From Nematostella vectensis (lineage: Eukaryota > Cnidaria > Anthozoa > Actiniaria > Edwardsiidae): a stretch of DNA of 60,000 bases. Location: positions 6,932,001 through 6,992,000 of the forward strand of contig NC_064034.1 of the NCBI RefSeq assembly GCF_932526225.1, in the 5' to 3' direction. Of the stretch, positions 21,901-32,926 are shown piece by piece. Both the position numbers and the translations under genes were made by a program. The notes beneath the pieces are model-generated. The model made no database searches and was not told the DNA's origin. It worked only from the letters and a program-made list of their open reading frames with translations. Position 1 is the stretch's first letter, and each line of letters begins with the position of its first letter.

Positions 21901-24900
21901 GGACCAATCACAAATCAGCACGGATTTAGATGTGCTAATATATGTTTTTCTATTTTTTCAAAATACCTGACTCTTCAATTCCCGGACTGTGCCAAGACCC
22001 GACAGCATGCAAACGTTATCCTCCCCGACCATTACATTAGAGGGGCATATGGACCGGTGGACCAGTCCGAGCTGATGTAGGAACTTCACTGCTCTCAGTA
22101 CGTCCAGACACATGCCGGTCAATATGGACTGGGGCAGCATGGGAAGCAAATCACGCCTAGGACAAGTAAATATTTTAAAAATTATCCAGCACACGCATAG
22201 AAACCAACACTTCGAGATGTTTAAGAAAGATAAAAGATTAAATTCCCGAGTACAGCACCAAACGTAGTAATACCTAGAGTTTTCCAGATAGCTAAGAAGG
22301 TCCCCCTCCGGCATCCTCTCCAAAATCACGTGATAGGGCAGTTGTTTCGTGTCGTACGCGAAGACCCGCGGGATGTTCGGGTGAAGCATGGTTGAAGAGT
22401 TCAGCCGGTACATTGCATAAACCTCATCGCGCATGCGCTTGTAATTTACACCGTCGAGATCTTTGATAAATAGACGCCAATATCAATGAATTTGACCGAC
22501 TACATTAAACTAAAAAAACAAGTATAGAAAATTGAGAATAGCTTGGTTGATGTGCTGTTGTTGTGTGTTTCTTACCCGAGGAAGCATGGCAGAGCTTGAT
22601 GATGACTGGCTTGTCTCGAAATGTCGCGCTGAAAACTGTGATAGCGCCATCTCTCCTAAGGATCTCATAATTCCCTGGAGGGACAAACTTGCGGTACTGC
22701 CACATTAGATAATCAACATCGTCCTCTGAGCTGACGTTGTTGATGTGAGGCCCGACCAAGCATCGGCTTAATTGGTCAGGAGAAAACAACACTCTTTTGC
22801 AGCACCTTGTGATCGCAATCTTCACGCCTTCGCATTTCTCCATATCTTTGCTATTTTTGTAGAAATTGGCAAGACACGCGCTTGCTTGTGAACGAGCAGC
22901 TTAGGAAAAAAGAACACTTATAAGATGGATATTTGGTGAGTACAATGTCAATTCATCAAAACATTTACTGAAATCCCTTTTAGTCTTTGTTTAAATGCTT
23001 GTACGTGGATGTGCTTACTAATATCTTTGTTGTAGAAAGCAATGTCGAGAAGCACGCTGCCAAAGATGAGCCCGTTTTGCCACTCAATCTCCCTTCTAGC
23101 AAGTCTCTTTTTTTTGCCATATGCAACATATTCGTCTATCAAGCTTTTCAATACCGACATTATCTTTGGTTTTCTGTAGACCTTAAAAGGCAAAAATAAT
23201 GAACAGATTACGATAAATCATGGGATTTTCTGCAGCTGTCAAAGTCAGTTTAATTGCAATTACCTTTAACTGTAAAACAAAGACGACCAAATGAAGCTCA
23301 AACCAGCTGTTGAACAAGGGCTTGAACTGTTTTGTTAGATTTTCACTCAGAGTATCATCTTTGGCTTCATGTGCCCTTAAAATCAATAACTCCAGTTACA
23401 TTTACATAATTGAGCCCTTCTCTGGTGCAATTAAGGTTCGCATGGGAATCTACTTGCAAGTGCTGAACTAACTACTATGGTTGGTAGACTTGGTTTTGGT
23501 TCTGGCTTAGTAAACTTACCGCTCTAATATTTCGACGAGATTTCGCTTTATCCCACCGTCTCGTTTTTTCCTTTTAGGATCAGGATACGTTCTTTCAGCT
23601 ACCTCTATGATGAACTCCATTGCGTGCCGCAGCTTATTGTGCTTCTGGTATCGATGATTTTTCAACATTTCCAAAAGTTTATAACGAAGCTTGCTAATCT
23701 CAGCGTCCAAAGGCGTCAAATTTCCCAGTGTGCGATCTACAAACAGAAGCGCAAGGACCCTACTGTACACCCCCAGTCTAAGTTCTTGCATGGAAAGCGA
23801 TTCCTTATCAAACAAGCCCCCGCCCTCCCGCAGGATCGACCCTCTAAGAGCTTGTTCAACCGAGAGAAGTCCTTTAAAGTCGTCAGCCTTTCTTGACACT
23901 TCTTCCAATAGCAGATGCAGTATATGTCGTGTCGCGGTTTCTCCTATGTCATTACATGCGAGTGTAGTAAGCGTATTATAAATGTCCTTGCTTTCAATGG
24001 CTCTGTGTTCTTTTTCCAATGTAAGGAGGATCTGGAATAGAACATTTTCCAAGCGCTGTCGCTCCATTTCATCTGCTGCTGACAGTGAACGGAGGAAGCC
24101 ATCTGGATTCTTGAAAAGATTTTTTGCGGTCCAGACCGAGTCTGTATATCAAAATGCTAGTCAGTAAAGACAAACATCATAGAAAAATTATGTTTTGCCC
24201 ATAGGTGGCCTGTGTGAATCTCAATCTTTTCATTCCTGTTTCCTGGTCATCACCAAACTTACCTGTACTAAAGCCTCTGTTAACAATGGAATGTGAAAGA
24301 GCTCGCGGACCATAACCGACTTTCCTGGTAAAATTGTCCTTTGTGTCGGTTGCATTATTGTCCTCAGCACTGTCAGCCACTACAGGTCCCGAGTCAACAG
24401 CTTCGCTGCCACCAAGTCCTGGCCGCGCGTCATGTACGTCTGTCGTCTTGTTTGCAGTTTCGTCATCAAGACCTGGCTGCATTACAGTGTCGTCATCAAG
24501 GCTTGGCTGCTCTTCACCTGGCTTATCTGTATTCATCGCACCAACATCATGCAGATCTGCAATTTTGTAAAAGATATTTTAACAGCTTTTAATATCGTTT
24601 ATCATAGTTTATTTTAATAAAAGCAATAATTACTAAATTACGATTGAGCTCTTGTTTTCTTTTACCTGTGTTTCTATCTGTGATAGCTCCATTGTCACCA
24701 ACGATTACACTTTGAACGTGGCTAATATTGATATTGATATTGAATGGTTTCCGGTCACAACCTGAAAATGGACTTGAATAAGTTTTCCGTGGTCATCAAA
24801 AGGCAACAACACAAGGGCTCCCTACTGCTTATCTTTCCCAACACATGCTTTCAAATATCTGTTATTTGAATTCTAAAACAGAAGCATAACGTGCAAATGT

Positions 24901-25813
24901 CGACAAATGGCCACGTCTAGCCAGGCGCCAGAAGTGCTAGAAGGCACATTCCGCAACATTCAGCCCCCCCGGTTTGAGACTCTCCATAAAAGTAGACGGA
25001 GTTGATCGTCATATATATAAAATTCTATCAAATGCTATCACTTAGGAGGATGGTCAACAATAATTCCGATTCTGTTATCCTTGGCTAGTGCTTGGCTAGT
25101 GCCTGGGTAGACATGGCATTTGCTTCCGGCTCGGTCATGGTAATCTTTATGCATGCAATCCACTACGCATAAGCTAATAATCCGGCGTAAAAAAAAAACA
25201 CGAATAACAGATAATTCAAAAACTAAAAATCACCCTAACTTGCACTTCATTTGAGTATTTTTTGTCTATTCTTATGCACACAAAAACATGGCATTTGCTT
25301 CCGGCTCGGTCATGGTAAACTCTATGCATGCAATCTACTACGCATAAGCTAATAATCCGGCGTAAAAAAAAACACGAATAACAGATAATTCAAAAAGTAA
25401 AAATTACACTAACTTGCACTTCATTTGAGTATTTTTTTGTCTATTCTTATGCACACAAAAACATGGATTGCTAGAAGATTGAAGCTGCTTGTAACACAAA
25501 TTTATATACGTCGCTATTTTGTGATATTGCGTCAAATGCATACTAATAACCTTCTAGGGTCTGCACACCATCAACATGGTGTGGATCATCTAATGCTCTT
25601 TTGCTCAAATACCATAATAACCTTAACATGATGTAGAGGTATTCGCTCGCTTGATCTTCGTTTGCATGCAAATACCGTAATACCCTAAACATGCTTTACA
25701 GGTATTTAATTAATTCTGTTGCGTATTTAGTTCTCTATTCGGGCACCAGAGTGTCTTTTCTCACCTTGATCTTCCGAAGCTTTGCGCGCAGCGCCGTTAT
25801 CCTCGTCTGGCAT
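14642..25813 (-). CDS. Tandem pseudokinase with RHIM-like N-terminus, copy A (premature stop)
   Basis: Exons: 25765-25813, 24666-24761, 24263-24556, 23520-24141, 23264-23375, 23019-23181, 22576-22899, 22274-22460, 21967-22156, 21582-21791, 21166-21322, 21040-21098, 20857-20958, 20559-20684, 20206-20391, 17340-17449, 17116-17251, 16815-16957, 14642-16385. All junctions keep phase; full length would be 1669 aa. Architecture is as in copy B: RHIM-like motif (VIVGDN, residues 35-40), acidic linker, helical region, pseudokinase 1 (beta-3 Lys kept; HRS and GLG in place of HRD and DFG), pseudokinase 2 (HCS and RFG), Pro-rich tail. Differences from B: 72 bp missing from exon 3, two extra N-I residues in exon 2, and a TAT-to-TAG change at 15938-15940 that ends the protein at about 1237 aa, after both kinase folds but before most of the tail. 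The product could still be a stable truncated form. The 2.7-kb intron 15 holds a foldback transposon and a LINE relic. Confidence 0.8.
15241..15720 (-). repeat. Coding 60-bp minisatellite (20-residue Pro-rich repeats), copy A
   Basis: About eight 60-bp units encode variants of PPFPAERR(T/I)P.PDPAERRV. The equivalent in B is 39440-39919, with the same unit number. The opposite strand is also open, giving EFDVQQGMEE-type ORFs that are shadows of the repeat. Confidence 0.9.
16545..16800. repeat. 26-bp intronic minisatellite (copy A)
   Basis: About ten units of TAACGATAGCTTTACATACC plus CACGTG in the intron between exons 18 and 19. Copy B has the same array at 40743-41025 with slightly different unit variants. 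There are no spacers, so this is not a CRISPR-like array. Confidence 0.9.
17727..19735. mobile_element. Foldback transposon in intron 15 of gene A
   Basis: A 2009-bp element ending in GGGGGTCGTTTCTCAAAA and its reverse complement TTTTGAGAAACGACCCCC. The arms are long inverted repeats: the ends (CCGGTAATATCCGGGCCCGTTA on one side) mirror each other for several hundred bp. Inside are further inverted copies of a CCGGG-rich module and of a segment beginning ACCTGGTCCAAGTCGTCATT (18494; its complement at about 18915). No transposase is seen; short ORFs are by-products. The same element is at 41944-43952 in copy B, so the insertion predates the duplication. If transcribed it would form a large RNA hairpin within the gene's intron. 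Confidence 0.75.
19757..20138 (-). mobile_element. LINE reverse-transcriptase C-terminal relic (copy A)
   Basis: Minus-strand translation in changing frames gives the conserved end of a CR1/L2-like LINE ORF2: HTFKLLGVHLSHDL, then WAAHCDYLVKKANRRLY, and further on LARANIMTLEDRRVDKC and KKFVNDIKQ. Stops and frame changes interrupt it, so it is dead. It lies directly beside the foldback element. The equivalent in B is 43974-44344. Confidence 0.7.
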
Positions 25814-26100
25814 CTTTCTCTGCTTCTAAATCACTGAGCTGATTTGTTGTGTTGCGTAGTCTTACATGTTTGGCTCCCGGGACTTTTTCTGTTGACTAGA
25901 GGTATTTACTTCCGTATAACGCAAGGGACTTTGCGTTACACCATTACATTCAGACGACGCCTTAACCGTATCGATGAAATGTTACCACTTTTTTCGTTTC
26001 AGCAGCTTTCAGCTGGGTCAAAGAACGGAATTGTCAGCTTTGATGACATAAGATGTACACCTCTTCGAGGTTTTGGTTTTTAGTTTTGTTAAATCACTGA
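25814..26100 (-). promoter_or_regulatory. Presumed promoter of pseudokinase gene A
   Basis: The region just upstream of the first coding exon on the minus strand. Visible elements: a perfect inverted repeat AACGCAA-N6-TTGCGTT at 25918-25937; two kappaB-like decamers, GGGACTTTTT at 25879-25888 and GGGACTTTGC at 25925-25934; and, on the minus strand, an ETS-like ACGGAAGT near 25910-25917. There is no clear TATA box. The same set occurs in the second unit of A and in copy B. Confidence 0.4.
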
Positions 26101-27430
26101 GCTGATCTGTTGTGTTGCGCAGAAACGATAACAATTATACAAAGTTCTTGAGTTCATTTATTCATTTGTTGCAAAGACCAGATGACTACATAACAGAAAT
26201 GGTGTTAATAAAAAAACTTAAGCACTTATCGCTTTTAAATAAATACCCATAAGTGTATAGAATTTTCTTAAATATAAGGCCTTCCGTTCTCTACATAAAT
26301 TGCAAGTAATCTGAATTGCCGAGACTTGAAATGTGACGGCCAATACTTATTCGTGACAATAGTTTTCTCATGCGAATCATAACAACACAAGGGCTCTCTA
26401 TTGCTTATCTTTCCCCACACATGCTTTCTTATGTCTGTTATTTGAATTCTAAAAGTTAGACAAACAGAAGCATAACGTTAATTCGAACTACTGCATTTTT
26501 AAAGATAAATCGGTTGAAATTAATCAATTCTAGAATGCGAATTGCCACGTCTAGCCAGGCGTCACAAGTGCAAGAAGGCACAATCTCGCAACATTCAGCC
26601 CCCCCCCGGGTTGAGACTCTCCATAAAAGTAGACAGGGTTGGTCGTCATATATATAAAATTCTATCAAATGCTATCGTCATATATATAAAATTCTATCAA
26701 ATGCTATCACTTAGGGGGATGGTCAACAATAATTCCGATTCTCTATTCTTGAGGGGGTTTCATACTAATAGATCATCATATCCCATAATAACCGGACTCA
26801 AAAGTGGTCACGATATGGATGTGCCCATTAATGTGCTTATAAAATTTATTGTTACGATTATTTATTTTTACAAAGAAGAAATGTTCTACAAGAAAATCTA
26901 GCCTAACCTATTTGGTATGACCTTGGCGCCTTTGATTGCTTGGCTAGTGCCTGGGTAGACATGGCATTTGCTTCCGGCTCGGTCATTGTAAACTATGCAT
27001 GCAATCTACTACGCATAAGCTAATAATCCGGCGTAAAAAAAACACGAATAACAGATAATTCAAAAAGTAAAAATCATCCTAACTTGCACTTCATTTGAGT
27101 ATTTTTTTTGTCTATTCTTATGCACACAAAAACATGGATTGCTAGAAGATTGAAGCTGCTTGTAACACAAATTTATATGCGTCGCTATTTTGTGATATTG
27201 CGTCAAATGCATACTAATAACCTTCTAAGGTCTGCACACCATCAACATGCTGTTGAGCATCAAATGCTCTTTTGCTCAAATAACATAATAACCTTAACAT
27301 GATGTAGAGGTATTCGCTCGCTTGATCTTCGTTTGCATGCAAATACCGTAATACCCTAAACATGCTGTACAGGTATTAATTCTGTTGCGTATTTAGTTCT
27401 CTATTCGGGCACCAGAGAGTCTTTTCTCAC

Positions 27431-27479
27431 CTTGATCTTCCGAAGCTTTGCGCGCAGCGCCTTTATCCTCGTCTGGTAT
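27431..27479 (-). pseudogene. Duplicate first exon of gene A with lost start codon
   Basis: This is a copy of exon 1 (25765-25813), with the GTGAGA splice donor intact, but the initiator ATG is ATA and one residue is changed (DNG to DKG). It could still act as an alternative noncoding 5' exon. In copy B the corresponding part of the second unit is deleted. Confidence 0.75.
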
Positions 27480-28677
27480 CTCTCTCTGCTTCTAAATCAC
27501 TGAGCTAATTTGTTGTGTTGCGTAGTCTTACATGTTTGGCTCCCGGGACTTTTTCTGTTGACTAGAGGTATTTACTTCCGTATAACGTAAGGGACTTTGC
27601 GTTACACCATAACATTCGGACGACACCTTTACCGTATCGATGAAATGTTACCACTGTTTTTGTTTCAGCAGCTTTCAGCTGGGTCAAAGAACGGAATTGT
27701 CAGCTTTGATGACATAAGATGTATACCTCTTCGAGGTTTTGGTTTTTAATTTTGGTAATAATGGTATGACACTTGTTAGCGATCTAGAACGCCCATAAGC
27801 AAGAAACGATAACAATTATGCAAAGTTCTTGAGTTCATTTATTCATTTGTTGCAAAGACAAGACGACTACATAACAAAAATGGTGGTAATCAAAAAAACC
27901 CTAAGCACTCATCGCTTTTAAATAAATTCCAATAAGTGTATAGAATTTTCTTAAATATAAGGCCTCCCGTTCTCTACATGGATTGGAAGTAATCTGAATT
28001 GCCGAGACTCGAAATGTGACGGCAAATACTTATTCGTGACAAGAATTTTCTCATGCGGATCATAACAACACAAGGGCACTCTACTGCTTATCTTTCCCCA
28101 CACATGCTTTCTAATATCTGTTTTTTTTTTATTTCTAAAAGTTAGACAAACAGAAACATAACGTTAATTCGAACTACTGCATTTTTTTAAGATAAATCGG
28201 TTCAAATTAATCAATTCTAGAATGCAAATGGCCACGTCTAGCCAGGCGTCACAAGTGCAAGAAGGCACATTCCGCAACATTCAACCTTCCCGGGGTGAGA
28301 CTCTCCATAAAAGTAGACAGGGTTGGTCGTCCTATATATTAAATTCTATCAAATGCTATCACTTAGGGGGATGGTCAACAATAATTCCGATTCTGTATCC
28401 TTTAGGGGGTTTCATACTAATGGATCATCATATCCCATAACAACCGGACTCAAAAGTCGTCACAATATGGAAGTGCCCATAAATGTGCTTAAAAAATTTT
28501 ATTGTTACGATTATTATTTTTTTTTTCTTACAAAGAAATGCTCTACAAGAAAATCTAGGCTATCTAATTGGTATGACTTTGGCGACTTTGATTGCTTGGC
28601 TAGTGCCTGGGTAGACATGGCCTTTGTTCAAATGCGCTCCTGGAATTGCGTTGGAGATTAAAAGACATTGCCACGGC

Positions 28678-29679
28678 TTAACACATTGACTCCTCAACCG
28701 GCCTGTACCGGCTTTGGGAAGTACCCACACTCCAAAAAATTAATAAATGCAAAATAAACACAACAAGATGAAGATACTCAGGCATCAGTCTAAGGGATAA
28801 ATGGTCTTGCAGATATTCATCCAACCAAGGTGTTGGCATCTACTCTTAAGCCAAATAATAGCACAGGTTCTTTGACAAATCTCAAATCGAACAAGGAGAG
28901 AAAAGCAGAATCACCCCTCTCAATAAAACGCTCAAAATACCACACAAGGGAGATCAGCAAACACAGCTCAAGACACAAATAGATACCTTTATTCTGATCT
29001 TCCAGGTACATTTCCTTGGCCTCAAAACACAATGTCCATTCCTTGAAGGATTGTACAAAAACGAAAATATATTTACGTATTGCAAAGCATTCTGGGAGAT
29101 CCAGGGAAAAATTCACGAGGGGAGGGCCAGTCAACACTCCTCTCCCAAAGTCAGATGGTTTTTTAGAAGTCTTTTCACCCCGAAGCCAAACAAATTAATT
29201 CCAGGTCATACAGACCCAGAATAGCAGTGTAAACAATTTTGGAATCAATTTGGTTTTAGAAAAGACAGCATTAAGGAGAGCTGTGGTGATTCATTAGAAA
29301 ATTATTTTCTCATCCAGGCAAAGCCAAACAAGAAAAAATCATCATAAATCCACCTTTGATTGCAAATATCCATAAGCAAAGCACTCAATTATGCCCCGAA
29401 AGACTTCATGATGTCCTGTGACACTCTCCTAATATGCTCATAGCTGTATTTTTGATGAAAAATACAAGCAACCATCAACTTTTGCTCGCTTCAGCACAAC
29501 GACGGGGGATTAAAAGTGGGGACCGCAAAGCACTGTTGGAAAGCTTGGATACCGCTGACTAGGTGCAGCTGTGTTTGACTTTGACGGGCTGTATAAAACT
29601 CAAAATAGGGGGGAGGTATCTGTTTTCAGTCTGTTTTTTGTAAATTAAGCTCCAAAAAAGCCAGGAGTCAATAGGTTAA
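28678..29679. mobile_element. TTAA-flanked MITE, 1.0 kb
   Basis: TTAA at 28678-28681 and 29676-29679 flanks inverted ends C(A/C)(C/T)ATTGACTCCT. TTAA duplications are typical of piggyBac- and Kolobok-type elements. The interior has no transposase; the ORFs of about 100 aa on either strand are unrelated to known proteins. It sits at the end of duplication copy A and has no counterpart after copy B. Confidence 0.65.
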
Positions 29680-30174
29680 AGAAAATATAGGGCGGGCACT
29701 GCAACGAACCTATTGGTTATTTCCTTATAATTTTTTTAATATCTTTTTTTTTTTTGGGGGGGGGGGGGGGGAGGGGAACGTGCCCCCTTCCTACGGCCCT
29801 GTATCTAAAATCCTTTGACATTGATTGAATTTGGTATATGGGTCGCGATTGCTTCCTCGAGAACATGCGGGCGGGCGTTTTTTTTATTTTCTTCTTATCT
29901 CAAGTTATTAGGCGTGGAGAAAACTGATTAACCCAATCAGATGTATTGCGACATTTTCTAGTGCAGTGAAAGGGTTTCCCGAGCTCAACTTTCGATGTTT
30001 GGCGAAGCTGGAAGTCTATGTTTTGCCAAACTCATAATTCTAGAGGAGAAATCCTGGATCCGCACCCTCTTGCCATACTTACTCGGAGCGTTGGGACTGA
30101 GAATTGTTCGCAGCAGAAGTCCCAGTAAACTTTTAAAGATCACGCTCAAGTCTATAGAATGGCAATTACATTTA
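29680..30174. other. Noncoding spacer with T/G homopolymer run
   Basis: No gene seen. A poly-T tract followed by about 18 G (29740-29772) is present, then unique AT-rich sequence up to the GC-rich dispersed element. Confidence 0.5.
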
Positions 30175-30328
30175 AGCGGAGCCAGCGCGGCCGCAGGCCG
30201 CGTGCGGAGCTCCATAGGTATAGAAATATGGTATAACTATGCGACTTGGTTTTTGTGGTCATCGCTCGGGTACCCTGTGTGTCACAATCCAGTAAATCAT
30301 GCAACTCCCAGGCCCCACTCGGCCCAAC
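30175..30328 (+). repeat. GC-rich dispersed element, inverted copy
   Basis: Starts AGCGGAGCCAGCGCGGCCGC and continues with the CGACTTGGTTTTTGTGGTCATCG block, in opposite orientation to the copies at 8950-9181 and 35190-35320. The tetranucleotide tract is almost absent here. A short remnant ending AAAAGCGGAGCC, joined to the palindrome TTTAGGCACTGCCTAAA, is near 31345-31372. Confidence 0.6.
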
Positions 30329-30563
30329 TAGAAAGGAGTCATCGTCAATTGACACGTCAATCACGATGACGTCATGAGGATGTTAACTCAATCACCAAAC
30401 TGGACATAACCGGTTTATAACCAGTCTAACTGGAAATAACATTTTTTACCACCGCCCCCAAACTTCCGTACTTATGCTTCAAAGTTCTTTTATGAACAAC
30501 GCAAACCCGCAAAGCGAAACAAGAAATTGAATATTGAGAAGTTTTTTTATTTCCACTGTGACC

Positions 30564-31323
30564 ATGGACTACCTTTCACGTGGTGATAAAAGAGGTAAGT
30601 GCACAACTATTATAGTTTTATGTTTACATCCAGTAGGTATTATGTTAAAAAAACAAAAAGTTTTGAACTGAGTGCCTTTTTAAGTATATGTTAGAAAGGT
30701 TTTTTATGGATTTATTATCAGACGATACTAGCATTTTATTTTTAAGAATAAAATACTTCTATTGTACAGAGAAGAATTTGTTTGTACAATGGTTTTGTTA
30801 AAACTCGCGCCCAAAAACAAGATGGCGGTAGTCTTGCGCGCGCTTGTGTTTACTTTTTAGGTATATTTTATACCATTGGGCTAATTTTCAGATCATGTCA
30901 TCTCGTTTCGATCTATAATAGTCGAAGAAGAACCAAGAAGAGGGGTGGAGCGAAATAATGAGGAGGAGAGGTCACGCAGACCACGAGTATTGACAGAAGA
31001 ACAAAGAGCTCGGAAGAGAGCACGTGACCTTGTACTCACCGAGGAGCAAAGAGTGCGAAAAAGACAGAGGAGCTCCGAGTACAGGTTAAGTAGTGAGCAA
31101 AGAGTCCGGAAAGAGCAAAAGGACTCGGAGTACGAACTAAATGACGAGCAGAGAGCTCGTAAAAGGCAGAGAAACTTAGAAACACTCATCGCCCAGCGTG
31201 CAATGATGGCAGAAGACAGCTTGTTTGCTCAAAGGCAAAGAGAAAGGGCTCGTGAGCGACAGAGGGCATCTAGACTCATTAGAAAACAACAGAGGCAGCC
31301 CTCCACTACTACCGCTTTTTTTG
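30564..31323 (+). CDS. Two-exon fragment encoding an Arg-rich repeat protein
   Basis: Exon 1 at 30564-30594 starts in a good context (ACCATGG), encodes MDYLSRGDKR and ends at a consensus GTAAGTG donor. Exon 2 at 30892-31323 follows a TTTTCAG acceptor in matching phase and ends at a GTGAGT donor. It encodes about 144 aa with four imperfect 17-residue repeats of the type LTEEQRARKRxRD, rich in Arg, Glu and Gln. Such helical Arg-rich repeats occur at the N-termini of some Helitron/PIF1-like and STPR-type proteins, but I cannot assign the family. No continuing exon is seen before copy B begins at 31762, so the gene is probably cut off by the duplication junction or is part of a decayed element. 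Confidence 0.5.
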
Positions 31324-31324
31324 G

Positions 31325-31761
31325 TGAGTTTTCTTTGAGTAATATATAGATTTAGGCACTGCCTAAAAGCGGAGCCAGCATTGAACACCTTTTGTATTGA
31401 CTGATCGAAGTATTTTTTGGGGATCTAGGATCCTGCTCTTTACTTAAATTTATTGGACCAACCAAATTGATCCAGGCCTTATTCAATAATTTAAATTATG
31501 CAGTACATCAAAGTGTGTTTGTATGCAGTACAAACACAATTCCTGGTGTAAATATGACTGTCAAAGTTGTCAAGAGTCTAATGGTAAATTCTTATTTCCC
31601 CACCATAGAAGTTCCATTATGAATATTCTTATAATCAAAACAATACTCCGACAAGCTTTGCCCTTGTGCAGAATATGTCATGGATGTAACAGCATTTCAA
31701 AGATTCCAAAAAATATATTTAGACTGTTTAAATGCCATACTGTAATTTGAAGGTATCAATT
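31325..31761. other. Junction region before copy B
   Basis: No gene. From about 31600 the sequence is a decayed unit of the 0.74-kb tandem repeat (compare ACAAGCTTTG.CCTT and GATTCCAAA.ATAT with 7180-7240), which leads directly into the start of copy B. This suggests that the duplication breakpoint lies in that repeat family. Confidence 0.5.
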
Positions 31762-32926
31762 TAGTGGTGATTCTCTCCTTTATTGGACTGAATATTCAGA
31801 AAAATGTCTGGAAATTAAAATCCACAAATGTATCTCCTTCAATGCATTACATATTGGTGCACCCACCCTTTACCATATAGTGGCCTTGTTGTTGTTGGCC
31901 TACTCCAAAATGAATGCAATGGAGAAAAAACAGATTGATTTGGGAAGCAAACCCTAAAAAAATACATAAGACATCACTGACAGTGCTAAAATGCTAACTT
32001 CTAATTTCAAATTAAACCCTTCCATTGATCTATGTTTGGGGTAGAGAGGAAACAGCAAAGAATATCAATTGACTAAAAAAATAGTTGACGGGAGAGGAGA
32101 AATAAACGAAATTGACTCAACTTGAAAGGTTTGGTGAAAAAAAATATGAGAATAATGAAAATAATTTGAAAGGGCATTTATTGACATTTCCCCTTTCCCA
32201 TTATCTTAACCCTTCCACAACCACAGGCCTTTAAAGAGGCCAAGCCTATGCTATCCAAGCTATGTGAACATAGCTTCAAATTCTCTTATTGAAAAAGAAC
32301 ATGGTTATATAGTTTAAGTATCTTGTCCTAAAAAAAACCCTTCCCCTCGTAAAAGTCCCATTAATGTACATTTGTAAAGCTACATTCTGACAAGCTTTGT
32401 CCTTACAAAGAACAAATAATGGATTAAACAGGATTCCAAAGATATCATATAGTGTCAGACACAGTTTTAGATGAGATGCAATACTGAAGTTTCCATGTGG
32501 TGATTTCCCATCCTCATGGGAATTAATATCATCTACAAATATACATCCAGTAAAGCATTATATGTTGGTGTTTTTAGAAACCCTTGATCCAACCATTCCA
32601 GTAAAATAAAACTAAACCTCTGAAATAAATGTAATGGGAAAGAGACTGACTTGAAAAGGAAATCCTAAAAAAAGATATAAGTGAAAGTACTAAATCAAAA
32701 TTTATAATTTAAAAATCAAATTTGTTCATTAATTTATTTTTTGTGTAGAGGGGAAATAGCAAATAGAATCAATTGCATAAATATAGGGGAAGTAGGAGAA
32801 GTAAAAGGAAAAAATATGACTCTTCTTTAAATGTTTGAAAAGAAAATATAACAATAATAATTATATGATAATTATATTTAGTACTTTCCTAAAATATTCC
32901 CATTATCTTTAGGTTGATAAAAAACT

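Larger units (their letters stand above)
24908..28620. repeat. Promoter / first-exon tandem array, copy A
   Basis: Three units start at GCCACGTCTAGCCAGGCG (about 24908, 26545, 28229), with a period of about 1.65 kb; the third is cut short. Each full unit has a TATATATAAAATTCTATCAAA block, a smaller repeat of about 178 bp (two in unit 1), the first coding exon and the presumed promoter. The frequent small ORFs starting near MSIFLSILMHTK are conserved only because the repeat is. I see no independent gene in it. Confidence 0.85.
6561..28676. repeat. Segmental duplication, copy A (~22 kb)
   Basis: Collinear with 31762-52180. Homology starts at TAGTGGTGATT and continues through the noncoding repeats, the transposons, all 19 exons of the pseudokinase gene and the promoter array. 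In the last coding exon (1744 bp) I count only about ten differences by eye, roughly 0.5 percent. Copy A has about 1.7 kb (9182-10884) that is absent from B, and two copies of a 232-bp unit where B has one. The two copies lie in the same orientation about 3.1 kb apart. Confidence 0.93.

Noticed and set aside
25425-25631. Repeated small ORF MSIFLSILMHTK... (also 27108, 49835)
   Set aside because: Its presence in several copies follows from the tandem promoter repeat. It lies in intron 1 or upstream of the gene, has varied 5' ends and matches no family I know.
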